Shown here in pieces: positions 26,459 through 35,210 of a DNA stretch of 64,000 bases. The stretch is from Xanthomonas hortorum pv. pelargonii (GTDB lineage: Bacteria; Pseudomonadota; Gammaproteobacteria; Xanthomonadales; Xanthomonadaceae). Within the stretch, counting starts at the first letter, position 1, and each line of letters opens with the position of its first letter. The stretch covers positions 2,666,001 to 2,730,000 of the forward strand of contig NZ_CP098604.1 in assembly GCF_024499015.1 (NCBI RefSeq), in the 5' to 3' direction. Under the pieces are notes generated by a model. It saw only the letters and a list, made by a program, of their open reading frames with translations, was not told the DNA's origin and searched no databases. Made by a program: the position numbers and the translations under genes.

Positions 26459-27496
26459 TCACGGCGCCACGCAGGCCTCGTCCTTGCCACGCAATTTCTC
26501 CCAACGCGAGCGCTCTTCCAGACAGCGCCGATACGCTTCTGCCTTGGCGGCGTCAGCCTGATCGGCGGCCGTGCGGGTGGCGCTGCTGCGCTGCGCCTGC
26601 AACTGCGCGATCTTGGCGCGGATTTGCGGCATCGCCGCCATCGCGGCGCGCTCGCCTTCCAGGATGGCCGCGCCACGCTGGTTGAAATCGGCCGAACCGA
26701 TGTCGCTGACCTTGGGGCGGATCACCACATCGGCACGCTTGAGTTCGGCCTCGCCCAAGCGCTGGCCCATGATCGAGATCGATTGGTTGACCGTGCCGAG
26801 CAGATCGCCAGGATTCTTGCCGCTGGCCTTGCTGGAAATATCCACCGCCACCACGAATTCGGCGCCGAGCTGACGCGCGGCATCCACCGGCACCGGGCTG
26901 ACCACGCCGCCGTCCACATAGTGGTACTGGCCGATGGTCACCGGCTCGAACACGCCGGGAATGCTGCTGGACGCACGCACCGCCTGGCCGGCATTGCCGC
27001 GCACGAATACCGTGCGCTCGCCGTCTTCCAGGCGCGTGGCGACCGCGGCGAAGGGCTTGCGCAACTTGTCGATCGGTTTACCGGCGAGCTGCTCGTTGAC
27101 GTAGTCCTGCAGCTTCTGGCCCTGCACCAGGCCGCCGGAGAAGATCCGCACATCGCGGATGCTGGTCTGGTCGAGCGCAACGGCTTTTTCCTGCATCTGG
27201 AATGCGTCCATGCCGCTGGCATACAACGCGCCGACCACGCTGCCGGCGCTGGTGCCTGACACCACCACCGGCGCAAAGCCGTTGGCTTCGAGCATCTTGA
27301 TCACACCGATATGCGCAAATCCCTTGGCCGCACCGCCACCCAGCGCAACGCCGATCTTCACCGGCTTTGCAGTGCTGGCAGAGGGCGCCTGCACGACAGG
27401 TGCCGGCATGGCAGGACGCGGTTCACCGCCGCAGGCCGAAAGCAGACCGAGCAACGACATCAGGGCAAGAAAGCGTGGGCGGCGGAGCGCGGTCAT
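26459..27496 (-). CDS. Patatin-like phospholipase lipoprotein (RssA-like)
   Basis: A 345-residue outer-envelope esterase or phospholipase. The start at 27496 is the ATG that gives a signal peptide ending in the lipobox LLSACGG, so a lipid-anchored protein is predicted. The patatin domain follows: GVALGGGAAKGFAHIGV (oxyanion Gly loop), VSGTSAGSVVG (nucleophile Ser) and VDGGVVSPVP (catalytic Asp in DGG). A helical C-terminal extension (residues about 260-345) is rich in Ala, Gln, Arg and Glu. The family ranges from phospholipase A to lysophospholipase; the substrate is not determinable. Confidence 0.85.
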   Translation of the reverse strand: MTALRRPRFLALMSLLGLLSACGGEPRPAMPAPVVQAPSASTAKPVKIGVALGGGAAKGFAHIGVIKMLEANGFAPVVVSGTSAGSVVGALYASGMDAFQMQEKAVALDQTSIRDVRIFSGGLVQGQKLQDYVNEQLAGKPIDKLRKPFAAVATRLEDGERTVFVRGNAGQAVRASSSIPGVFEPVTIGQYHYVDGGVVSPVPVDAARQLGAEFVVAVDISSKASGKNPGDLLGTVNQSISIMGQRLGEAELKRADVVIRPKVSDIGSADFNQRGAAILEGERAAMAAMPQIRAKIAQLQAQRSSATRTAADQADAAKAEAYRRCLEERSRWEKLRGKDEACVAP

Positions 27497-27554
27497 GGCG
27501 ACGGGATGTTGGATGGATGGCGAGGGAGAATACACGCGTCGCGCGATCAACCGC

Positions 27555-27652
27555 TGTTCCTTCTCCCCACGGGAGAAGGTGCCTCCAGGGGCGGATGAGG
27601 GTACGGGCGAAGCCTGGTGTCATCTGATTCCAAGTGTGGCTTCGCCCCCGTA
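27555..27652. repeat. REP-like pair with long hairpin
   Basis: First part 27555-27604 is a GGAGAAGG / GGATGAGGGTACGG element. The arms GTACGGGCGAAGCC (about 27600-27613) and GGCTTCGCCCCCGTAC (about 27638-27653) then pair almost completely. It lies between two minus-strand genes. Confidence 0.65.
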
Positions 27653-27709
27653 CCCTCACCCCAACCCCCGCGCCGCGCGCCGCGCGCCGGCCCGGCCCGC
27701 GCAAGCAAC

Positions 27710-28543
27710 TCAGCCTTCCCCAACCGTCGCCCAATAACGCTCGCCATCGCGCTGCACCCGCACCGGGCCGTCGAACGCTGCCGACAGGCTGGCGTCGGTG
27801 AGCAGCGCATCGCGCGTGCCATCGGCCACCACGCTGCCGGCGCGTAGCAGGATCACCCGCGCGATCTCCGGCACGATCTCTTCGATGTGGTGGGTCACCA
27901 GTACCAGTGTGATGCCTTGCTGGGCGAGGTGACGCATGGTGTCGAGCAGATGCTGCCGCGCGACCAGATCCAGACCGGTGGACGGCTCGTCCAGCAGCAG
28001 CGCCTGCGGCCGGTTCACCAGCGCACGCGCGATCAGCACGCGGCGGGTTTCGCCGGCCGACAACTCGGCAAATTGCCGATCCAGCAGCGGCAGTGCGCGC
28101 GCTAGTGCAAGCGCCTCACGTGCCCGCGCGCGCATGTCGTCGCTGACGTCGCGATGCGGCGGCACCACGTAGCTGGCGAAGAACCCGGACAGCACCGCGC
28201 TCTCCACATCCAGCCCCGGCATGTCGGCCAGGTTGACGCTCAGATCGCTGGTGACGATGCCCAGCTGCGAGCGCAAGCGATCCACCTGCCAGCGGGTCTG
28301 GCCCAGCACTTTCACCGCCGGTTGGCCGTCGGCACGCACCAGTGGATACAGCTCGCGCGTGATCAGTTTGATGAAGGAGGATTTGCCGCAGCCATTGGGT
28401 CCCAGGATGGCGGTGTGTTGCCCCAGTGCAATGCGCAGGCTCAAGGCGTGCAGCACGCGCACCTGCCCACGCATCACGCTGGCCTGGTCGAGTTCGATCA
28501 ACGGGACGGCATTTTCGACAGCAGAATCGGCAGCAACAGTCAT
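27710..28543 (-). CDS. ABC transporter ATP-binding protein
   Basis: A 277-residue ATPase. Walker A is GPNGCGKSS (about residues 48-56), the signature motif ELSAGETRRVLIARALVN (about 159-176) is of the variant LSAGE type, Walker B is ALLLDEP, and the switch His is in VTHH. No membrane or binding-protein gene is adjacent. The LSAGE signature and the helix that follows resemble the ModF/YlmA-like, possibly non-transport ATPases. Its start is close to the divergent desaturase start. The substrate is unknown. Confidence 0.78.
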   Translation of the reverse strand: MTVAADSAVENAVPLIELDQASVMRGQVRVLHALSLRIALGQHTAILGPNGCGKSSFIKLITRELYPLVRADGQPAVKVLGQTRWQVDRLRSQLGIVTSDLSVNLADMPGLDVESAVLSGFFASYVVPPHRDVSDDMRARAREALALARALPLLDRQFAELSAGETRRVLIARALVNRPQALLLDEPSTGLDLVARQHLLDTMRHLAQQGITLVLVTHHIEEIVPEIARVILLRAGSVVADGTRDALLTDASLSAAFDGPVRVQRDGERYWATVGEG

Positions 28544-28694
28544 ACGGATGACATCAAGAGTTTGAGGAAAGGAGACGTGTGAACCGCTTTAGGAATGCAG
28601 GGTGCACCCTACGCATCCGAAGGGTGAAGTTTGCCGCCATCGCCCCCATCATGTCTGCATCGACCAAAGAGATGGCGCCGCTGTGGAACTGCCG

Positions 28695-29900
28695 ATGTTG
28701 TCCGATCCGATCATCGACTTCCTGACCTCCGGCGTGGCCGGGTTGGGCGTGTGGAGCATGCTGGCGGTGCTGCTGGTGTTCACCCAGCTCACCATCTTTG
28801 CGGTGACCTTGTACCTGCATCGCAGCCAGGCGCACCGGGGTGTGGATTTTCATCCGCTCGTTGCGCACTTCTTCCGTTTCTGGACCTGGCTCACCACCTC
28901 AATGATCACCCGTGAATGGGTGGCGATCCATCGCAAGCATCACGCCAAGGTGGAGACAGAAGAAGACCCGCACAGCCCGCAGACCAAGGGCATCGGCCAG
29001 GTGTTCTGGCGCGGCGTGGAGCTGTACCGCGAAGCGCGCGCGCAGCGTGCCGATATCGAGCAGTACGGCAAAGGCGCACCCACCGACTGGATCGAGCGTC
29101 ACCTGTATACCCCGCATGCCAACGCCGGCCCGATCGCGTTGCTGGTCATCAACTCGGTGCTGTTCGGCCTGCCGGGCATTGCGTTGTGGGCGATCCAGAT
29201 GGCGTGGATTCCGTTCTGGGCCGCCGGCGTGGTCAACGGCCTGGGCCACTGGTGGGGCTATCGCAATTTCGAATCCGCCGACACTTCCACCAACCTCACG
29301 CCGTGGGCGCTGTGGATCGGTGGCGAAGAACTGCACAACAACCATCACGCGTTCCCGAGCTCGGCGCGGTTTTCGATGCGGCGCTGGGAGCTGGATATCG
29401 GCTGGGTCGCCATTCGCGGTTTGCAGGCCTTGGGCCTGGCCAAGGTGCTGCGCGTGGCGCCGTCGCTGGATATCCGCCCCAACATCGCCGTGCCCGATGC
29501 CGACACACTCAAGGCCTTGCTGTCGCATCGCTTCCAGGCCATGACCGACTACCAACGCAACGTGCTCAAGCCGGCACTGCGCGAAGAAGCTGCCGCCACC
29601 GGCGCCAAGTTGCGTCAGTTGCTGCCGCGGCGCTTGCGCAAGGGCTTGGTCGACGACGGGCGCTGGCTCAAGCCGGACGCGCGGGAACAGTTGCAGCGCT
29701 GGGTGGCCGAGCGCCCGCGCATGCGCACGCTGGTCGAGTACCGCGCGCGCTTGACCGCCGTGCTGGAAGCGCGCAGCCATGATGCCTCCGAACGGCTCAA
29801 GCACTTGCAGCAGTGGTGTCATGAGGCCGAAGCCAGCGGCAATGCCGCCTTGCAGGCGTATGCGGCAAGGCTCAAGGGTTACGCGCTGAGTGGGTCTTAA
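28695..29900 (+). CDS. Membrane fatty acid desaturase (acyl-CoA delta-9 type)
   Basis: About 401 residues. The three His boxes of di-iron membrane desaturases are visible: LHRSQAHR (HxxxxH, near residue 40), HRKHHAK (HxxHH, near 78) and EELHNNHHAF (HxxHH, near 215). Two long hydrophobic hairpins lie between them. It would insert a double bond in acyl chains at the cytoplasmic face. The C-terminal 150 residues, helical and rich in Arg, Glu and Leu, are longer than in the minimal family. The ATG at 28695 lacks a good ribosome site; a GTG at 28683 is the alternative. It is divergent from the ABC ATPase gene. Confidence 0.85.
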   Translation: MLSDPIIDFLTSGVAGLGVWSMLAVLLVFTQLTIFAVTLYLHRSQAHRGVDFHPLVAHFFRFWTWLTTSMITREWVAIHRKHHAKVETEEDPHSPQTKGIGQVFWRGVELYREARAQRADIEQYGKGAPTDWIERHLYTPHANAGPIALLVINSVLFGLPGIALWAIQMAWIPFWAAGVVNGLGHWWGYRNFESADTSTNLTPWALWIGGEELHNNHHAFPSSARFSMRRWELDIGWVAIRGLQALGLAKVLRVAPSLDIRPNIAVPDADTLKALLSHRFQAMTDYQRNVLKPALREEAAATGAKLRQLLPRRLRKGLVDDGRWLKPDAREQLQRWVAERPRMRTLVEYRARLTAVLEARSHDASERLKHLQQWCHEAEASGNAALQAYAARLKGYALSGS

Positions 29901-30285
29901 GCTTAGTGGCACGCGTGCCGATGCGCGCGCGCGTGGATCGCATGGCTTGATCGTGCGCAGCATGCTGATGGCGTGTGGGGCATGCATTCCGGCGGTTGTC
30001 GCGCAGGCCCAAGTGCAGGACAGCCAGCAATATCTGCAGCGCATGGATACCGACGGCGACGGACGTGTCAGCCGTGATGAATATCTGGCCTGGATGAGCT
30101 ACGCCTTCGATCAGCGCGACCTGGATCACGACGGCGTGCTGCAGGGCGATGAACTGCCGGGTCGTCGCGGCAAGCCGATCACCCGCGCGGCCCATCGCGC
30201 CACGCTGATCGAGCGTTTCGCGCGGCAGGATGCGAACGGCGATGGCTCTCTGAGCGCGCGCGAGTTGCTGGCGCCGCCGCGGTGA
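29890..30285 (+). CDS. Exported EF-hand calcium-binding protein
   Basis: Up to 131 residues. Three calcium loops are seen: DTDGDGRVSRDE, DLDHDGVLQGDE and DANGDGSLSARE, each with the 1,3,5,12 acidic pattern. Before them lies a signal peptide-like segment MLMACGACIPAVVAQAQ. The GTG at 29890 overlaps the end of the desaturase gene; an ATG at 29962 or a TTG at 29947 would leave a compact signal peptide and may be the true start. Probably a periplasmic calcium sensor or buffer. A 60-bp gap separates it from the ABC ATPase gene. Confidence 0.72.
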   Translation: MGLKLSGTRADARARGSHGLIVRSMLMACGACIPAVVAQAQVQDSQQYLQRMDTDGDGRVSRDEYLAWMSYAFDQRDLDHDGVLQGDELPGRRGKPITRAAHRATLIERFARQDANGDGSLSARELLAPPR

Positions 30286-30345
30286 TGTGCGCCGGCACGC
30301 TTGCCTTCGCGCTCGCCTGACGCCAAGCCCGGCAAGCTCGCGCAC

Positions 30346-31083
30346 ATGTTCACTCTCGACCAGGTCAGCCGCCGCTACGGCCAGGCCATTGCCCTCGATG
30401 CAGTCACGCTGACATTCGCCAGCGGGATCACCACCGCCTTGATCGGCCCCAGCGGTGCCGGCAAGTCCACCGTGTTGCGCATGCTGGTGGGGCTGGAATG
30501 GCCCGATAGCGGCACGGTGGCCTTCGACGGCACGCCGCTGCAACGCGCCAGCCTGCAGGCGCAGCGGCAACGCATCGGTTATGTGATCCAGGAAGGCGGG
30601 CTGTTTCCGCATCTGGATGCGCGCAGCAATGTGGTGTTGCTGGCGCAGACGCTGGGCTGGACGCGGCAACGCATCGATGAGCGCCTGGAGATCTTGTGCG
30701 CGCTGTGCCAGTTGCCGCCTGAATTATTGAAGCGCTACCCGGCCGAGCTGTCCGGCGGACAGCGCCAGCGCGTGGGCTTGATCCGCGCCTTGATGCTGGA
30801 TCCACCGGCCTTGCTGCTGGACGAACCGCTCGGCGCGCTCGACCCCATCGTGCGCTACGACCTGCAGGCGCAGATGCGCGAACTGTTCGCCCAGCTCGGC
30901 AAGACCGTGGTGCTGGTGACGCATGACGTGGCCGAAGCGGCGTATCTGGCCGACACCCTGGTGCTGATGCGCGCCGGCCGCGTGGTGCAGCAGGGCAGTG
31001 CACGCAGTTTGCTCGAACATCCGGCCGATCCGTTCGTGCAGCGCTTTCTCACCGCGCAACGCAGCATCGGCGAGGCCGCATGA
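30346..31083 (+). CDS. OpuC-type ABC transporter ATP-binding protein (betaine/quaternary amine)
   Basis: A 245-residue ATPase of the glycine betaine/carnitine/choline importer class. Walker A GPSGAGKST (about 35-43), Q-loop, signature LSGGQRQRVGLIRALMLDP, Walker B ALLLDEPLGALD. The C-terminal CBS domain pair of ProV and OpuAA is absent, as in short OpuCA-like proteins. The ATG at 30346 is chosen because the ABC fold begins at once. It overlaps by four bases (ATGA) with the gene for its fused binding-protein/permease partner. It may energise uptake of a betaine, possibly ergothioneine (see the neighbouring egtB-egtD). Confidence 0.88.
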   Translation: MFTLDQVSRRYGQAIALDAVTLTFASGITTALIGPSGAGKSTVLRMLVGLEWPDSGTVAFDGTPLQRASLQAQRQRIGYVIQEGGLFPHLDARSNVVLLAQTLGWTRQRIDERLEILCALCQLPPELLKRYPAELSGGQRQRVGLIRALMLDPPALLLDEPLGALDPIVRYDLQAQMRELFAQLGKTVVLVTHDVAEAAYLADTLVLMRAGRVVQQGSARSLLEHPADPFVQRFLTAQRSIGEAA

Positions 31084-32552
31084 TCGCGCGCGTGCTGCTC
31101 GCACTGTGTGTGCTGATCTGCAGTGCCGGCGCGCATGCCGCGCAGGTGACGATCGGCTCGAAGAACTTCACCGAGGCAGTGATCCTGGGCGAGATTGCCA
31201 CTGCGGCCGGCCAGCGCGATGGTGTGGACGTGCAGCACCGCGCCCAGCTCGGTGGCACGCGCATCCTGTGGCGCGCGCTGGAGACCGGGCAGATCGATGC
31301 CTATGCCGAATACACCGGCACGCTGGCGCAGGAACTGCTGCAGTTGCCCAAGGCCAGCCAGGCCGAACTGCGCGCCGCACTGGACGCGCGCGGACTGGCG
31401 ATGACCGACTCGCTCGGCTTCCAGAACACCTATGCCTTCGGCATGCGTGCCGAACGCGCGCAGGCGCTCGGCATCGCGACGATGTCGGATCTGGCCCGGC
31501 ATCCAACGCTCACCATCGGCCTGAGCAACGAATTCATGCAACGCGCGGATGGCTGGCCGGGCGTGCGCGCGGCGTATGCGCTGCCGCAGACTGCGACCGG
31601 GCTGGATCACGATCTGGCCTATCGCGCGCTGCAGAGCGGGGCGATCGAAGTCACCGATCTGTACAGCACCGATGCGGAAATTCCGTATTACCAGTTGCAG
31701 GTGCTGCGCGACGACCGCCGGTATTTCCCCGAGTACCAGGCCGTGTTTCTGTATCGCAAGGACCTGGCGCAACGCGCACCGGCGATGTTGAAGACATTGC
31801 AGGGGCTGCAAGGCCGCATCGACGAGGCGACCATGCAGCGGCTCAACGCGCAGGTGAAGCTGGAGCGTCAGTCCGAGGCGGCGGTGGCCGCGCAATGGCT
31901 GGGCGTCACGCCTGCATCCGAAGCCGATTCGCGTATCACGCGCCTGCTGCGGCACACGCGCGAACATCTGGCCCTGGTCGGCATCTCGTTGGGCTTTGCG
32001 TTGGTGATTGCGTTGCCGCTGGGCGTGCTTGCGGCGCGGCGGCCACGGCTCGGTCAGGTGGTGCTGTCGTTGACCGGCGTGTTGCAGACGCTGCCATCGC
32101 TGGCGGTGTTCGTCTTCATGATTCCGCTGTTCGGCATCGGCGCCAAACCGGCGATTGCCGCGTTGTTTCTCTACAGCCTGCTGCCGATCGTGCGCAACAC
32201 CCACGCCGGGCTGACCTCGATCCCGCGCGAGCTGCGCCAGACCGCTCAGGCCATCGGGCTGCCGGCGTGGACGCGCTTGTGGCGCGTGGAGTTGCCGCTG
32301 GCGCGTCGCACGATCGTGGCCGGTATCCAGACCGCAGCGGTGATCAACGTCGGCACCGCCACGCTGGGCGCATTGATCGGTGCTGGCGGTTACGGCCAGC
32401 CGATCCTCACCGGTATTCGCCTGGACGACATCGGCTTGATTCTGGAAGGCGCGATTCCCGCAGCGGTGCTTGCACTGCTGGTGCAGGCGGCGTTCGAAGG
32501 CCTGGAGCGCTGGGTCACGCCGCGTGGGTTGCGGCTCAGCCAGCGCGGTTGA
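31080..32552 (+). CDS. Fused substrate-binding protein and permease of an OpuC-type betaine importer
   Basis: A 490-residue protein. Residues 1-20 are a Sec signal. Residues about 21-280 are a substrate-binding domain of the OpuCC/QAT type (IGSKNFTEAVILGEI, AYAEYTGTL, VTDLYSTDAEIPYYQ). Residues about 300-480 are a five-or-so-segment permease with the EAA-like loop ELRQTAQAIGLPAWTRLWRVELPLARR. In the known fused members (OpuF, EgtU) the permease part comes first and the binding domain second; here the order is reversed. The ATGA overlap with the ATPase gene makes this a two-gene transporter. The bound ligand is unknown but is expected to be a quaternary amine. Confidence 0.88.
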   Translation: MIARVLLALCVLICSAGAHAAQVTIGSKNFTEAVILGEIATAAGQRDGVDVQHRAQLGGTRILWRALETGQIDAYAEYTGTLAQELLQLPKASQAELRAALDARGLAMTDSLGFQNTYAFGMRAERAQALGIATMSDLARHPTLTIGLSNEFMQRADGWPGVRAAYALPQTATGLDHDLAYRALQSGAIEVTDLYSTDAEIPYYQLQVLRDDRRYFPEYQAVFLYRKDLAQRAPAMLKTLQGLQGRIDEATMQRLNAQVKLERQSEAAVAAQWLGVTPASEADSRITRLLRHTREHLALVGISLGFALVIALPLGVLAARRPRLGQVVLSLTGVLQTLPSLAVFVFMIPLFGIGAKPAIAALFLYSLLPIVRNTHAGLTSIPRELRQTAQAIGLPAWTRLWRVELPLARRTIVAGIQTAAVINVGTATLGALIGAGGYGQPILTGIRLDDIGLILEGAIPAAVLALLVQAAFEGLERWVTPRGLRLSQRG

Positions 32553-32585
32553 GCGGCAGTGCAACCCTATGTTCGCTATGAACAC

Positions 32586-32655
32586 GTAGGAGCGGCCTTG
32601 GCCGCGACAGGGCTTTACCCCGGTAACGCCCCGTCGCGGCCAAGGCCGCTCCTAC
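32586..32655. terminator. Perfect inverted pair of REP elements between convergent genes
   Basis: Arms 32586-32608 and 32633-32655 are perfectly complementary over 23 bp, separated by 24 bp. Each arm is a consensus copy of the GTAGGAGCGGCCTTGGCC element seen elsewhere in the window. It lies between genes ending at 32552 (plus) and 32674 (minus), so it can serve as a two-way terminator or transcript-end stabiliser. No T-run follows. Confidence 0.65.
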
Positions 32656-32673
32656 AAGCGCTGGCTTACCGCC

Positions 32674-33855
32674 TCATCCGTCTGGCAGCGCCGCAATCAA
32701 GCGTGAAAGCGCATTCTCGGTGACGCTCATGTGTGGTGCGATACGCAAACGCCCGTGCCGCCGTGTGCAGATCGCACCAAGTTTGCCGAACGTTGCCGCC
32801 ACTGCATCCAGCTGATCTGCTGGCGGCTGCAAGGCCGTGAGATGCGGTGCATGCCCAGGCGTGCACCAGCCGCCCAGACCACGTACGTGCAAGGCCGCAT
32901 CCCACTGCGCAGTGAGCGCACCAAGCGCCTGCCCAATGCGTGCCGGTTGCCATGCAGCAATTTGCTGCAATGCCACCGTCGCCATCGCGATCCGCAAGGG
33001 ATCGGCAACGCCGCCGGCATCGAACCGTCGTGCACCGCTGCGGTACGGCGGCGCTTTGGCAACCGGAAAGTCCCAACTGCTGCCCGCATCGCGGCCGATC
33101 CAGTGTTCTTCGATCGGCACGCCGTGCGCACGCCAGTGCGGTGCCACCCACAGCCAAGCCAGTCCCATCGGCCCGAGCAGCCATTTGTGGCCGACACTGA
33201 CCACAAAATCCGGTTGCCAGCGCGGTAGATCGGTCGGCAGCACGCCCAGGCTCTGGCTCAGATCCAGCACCAGCGCCGCGCCGCGCGCGTGCACCGCTGC
33301 ACTGATCCGGTCCAGGTCCAGTTGCTGCCCATCCAGCCAGTACGCATGCGGCAGCGTCACGATGCGTAATGCAGGGGTGTCGGCAATCGCTTGCAATACC
33401 GCATCGGTGAGTGCGTCGCCGCTGGCCGTCGGCACCGCCACGATATGCGCACCGACTTCTACGCAGCGCCGTTGCCAGATCAGCAAGTTGGACGGGAATT
33501 GCCCCTCCAGCAGCAACACCGCCTCGCCGCGTTGCAGCGGCAGGTTGCGTGCGGCAGTGGCCAGCCCATGCGCTGCCGAGGGCAGCATCGCCACGCCATC
33601 GGTGTCGTGGTCGAACAAGCCAGCGGCAAGCGTGCGCAAATGTTCGATGTCGTGCAGCCACGCATAGAACGGCAGCTGCCAGGGTGTGGCCATCGCGTCG
33701 ATGGCCTGATGCGCCACCGTTTGCACGGCGCGCAACAGCGGTCCGCGCGAGGCGGCATCCAGATAAGTAACTTGAATAGGCAACGCGAATGCCTGGTGCC
33801 GATGTGCCCAGTCGATGGGGGCGGGGAGCAGGCTGGACAGGGAAGACGTGGACAT
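32674..33855 (-). CDS. Class V aminotransferase-fold PLP protein, EgtE-like candidate
   Basis: A 393-residue fold-type I, class V PLP enzyme. The PLP Lys is in VVSVGHKWLLGPMGLAWLW (about residues 216-234); the Asp that holds the pyridine nitrogen is in ALVLDLSQSLG (about 193-203). The short N-terminal stretch LDAASRGPL and the rest match the isopenicillin-N-epimerase/NifS-like group rather than kynureninase. It is divergent from egtB with a 65-bp gap. In mycobacteria the fifth gene of the ergothioneine cluster, egtE, encodes a class V PLP C-S lyase that finishes the molecule. By position this is the candidate EgtE. That role is an inference; the family assignment is firm. Confidence 0.78.
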   Translation of the reverse strand: MSTSSLSSLLPAPIDWAHRHQAFALPIQVTYLDAASRGPLLRAVQTVAHQAIDAMATPWQLPFYAWLHDIEHLRTLAAGLFDHDTDGVAMLPSAAHGLATAARNLPLQRGEAVLLLEGQFPSNLLIWQRRCVEVGAHIVAVPTASGDALTDAVLQAIADTPALRIVTLPHAYWLDGQQLDLDRISAAVHARGAALVLDLSQSLGVLPTDLPRWQPDFVVSVGHKWLLGPMGLAWLWVAPHWRAHGVPIEEHWIGRDAGSSWDFPVAKAPPYRSGARRFDAGGVADPLRIAMATVALQQIAAWQPARIGQALGALTAQWDAALHVRGLGGWCTPGHAPHLTALQPPADQLDAVAATFGKLGAICTRRHGRLRIAPHMSVTENALSRLIAALPDG

Positions 33856-33920
33856 GACTACAGCTTACCGCTGGCTGCCACGCTGCCGACACGGCGCGTT
33901 CACGGCCGCTCCTCAAGCAT

Positions 33921-35210
33921 ATGCTCATGTCTGCAATCTCCCCCGTGCTGGTCGACCACCAGCAACAGCAGCTGACCCTGCTGGAACGCTTCGCGCAGAC
34001 CCGCGCGTTGAGCGATCGCCTCGCCGCACCGCTGAGCGCCGAAGACGCGATGGTGCAGAGCATGCCCGACGCCAGCCCCAGCAAATGGCATCTGGCGCAT
34101 ACCACCTGGTTCTTCGAACGCTTCGTGTTGCAGACAGATCCTGCGTACCGCCTGTTCGATCCGGCCTGGGATTTCTTGTTCAACAGCTACTACCAAAGCG
34201 TCGGCCCGATGCATGCGCGCGCGCGTCGCGGTGTGTTGTCGCGGCCCTCGTTGCAACAGGTGCGCGACTACCGCGCTGCGGTCGATGCACAGATGCAGCA
34301 GCGCTTGCGCGATGGGCAATTAGACGCCCAGGCCTGCACCATCGTGCAACTCGGGATCCAGCATGAGCAGCAGCATCAGGAGTTGCTGCTCACCGACATC
34401 AAGCATGCGCTGTGGAGCAATCCGTTGCAGCCGGCCTATCGCGATGCGCCCGCACCGCCCGCCGCCATTGCCAGCACGCTGCGCTGGCATGCGCGCGACG
34501 AGCAGATCGTGGAGATCGGTGCAGCCGCGTGGCCGCAATCCGAAGCGTTTGCCTACGACAACGAATCGCCGCGTCACCGTGTTCTGGTCGGCGCGCATGC
34601 GCTGGCCAATCGCGTGGTCACCAATGCTGAATTCCAGGAATTCATCGACGCTGGTGGTTACCGCAGCGCCGGCGCCTGGCTCAGCGATGGCTGGGCGATG
34701 GTGCAGGCGCAGGGCTGGCAGCGTCCGTTGTACTGGGATGCAGATGGACGCGAGTTCACGCTTGATGGCTGGCGCGCGCGCGATGCACATGCACCGGTAT
34801 GTCATCTGAGTCTCTTCGAAGCCGATGCCTTCGCACGTTGGGCCGGCGCGCGTCTGCCCACCGAAACCGAGTGGGAGCAAGCCGCGACCGGTGTGCCGGT
34901 GCAAGGCAACTTCGTCGATACCGACGCGCTGCATCCACGCGGCGCCGAAGCGGTGGATACCGGCCTGCAGCAGTTGTTCGGCGATGTCTGGGAGTGGACC
35001 GGCAGTGCATATCTGCCGTATCCGGGTTTCGCGCCGTGGCCCGGATCGCTGGGCGAATACAACGGCAAATTCATGAATGCGCAATGGGTGCTGCGCGGTG
35101 GCAGTTGTGCCACACCGGCCAGCCATATCCGCGCCAGTTATCGCAACTTTTTCCCATCCGATGCGCGTTGGCAGTTTGCCGGCGTGCGCCTTGCCAAGGA
35201 TCTGCCTTGA
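33921..35210 (+). CDS. egtB: Ergothioneine biosynthesis sulfoxide synthase EgtB
   Basis: A 429-residue iron enzyme that joins a thiol to hercynine with oxygen. The N-terminal DinB-like domain carries the three His ligands: KWHLAHTTWFFE (about residue 56) and QHEQQHQEL (two His, about 145-149). The C-terminal domain is of the formylglycine-generating-enzyme type: NRVVTNAEFQEFIDAGGY, LPTETEWEQAA and RGGSCATPASHIRASYRNFF. The length is that of type enzymes that may use cysteine directly; no egtA or egtC is in the window, which fits but does not prove that. The stop overlaps the egtD start (TTGA). The start codon ATG at 33921 has a second in-frame ATG two codons later. Confidence 0.9.
   Translation: MLMSAISPVLVDHQQQQLTLLERFAQTRALSDRLAAPLSAEDAMVQSMPDASPSKWHLAHTTWFFERFVLQTDPAYRLFDPAWDFLFNSYYQSVGPMHARARRGVLSRPSLQQVRDYRAAVDAQMQQRLRDGQLDAQACTIVQLGIQHEQQHQELLLTDIKHALWSNPLQPAYRDAPAPPAAIASTLRWHARDEQIVEIGAAAWPQSEAFAYDNESPRHRVLVGAHALANRVVTNAEFQEFIDAGGYRSAGAWLSDGWAMVQAQGWQRPLYWDADGREFTLDGWRARDAHAPVCHLSLFEADAFARWAGARLPTETEWEQAATGVPVQGNFVDTDALHPRGAEAVDTGLQQLFGDVWEWTGSAYLPYPGFAPWPGSLGEYNGKFMNAQWVLRGGSCATPASHIRASYRNFFPSDARWQFAGVRLAKDLP

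Noticed and set aside
28671..28697. ATG at about 28671 as the desaturase start
   Set aside because: It is out of frame with the desaturase; the in-frame options are GTG 28683 and ATG 28695.
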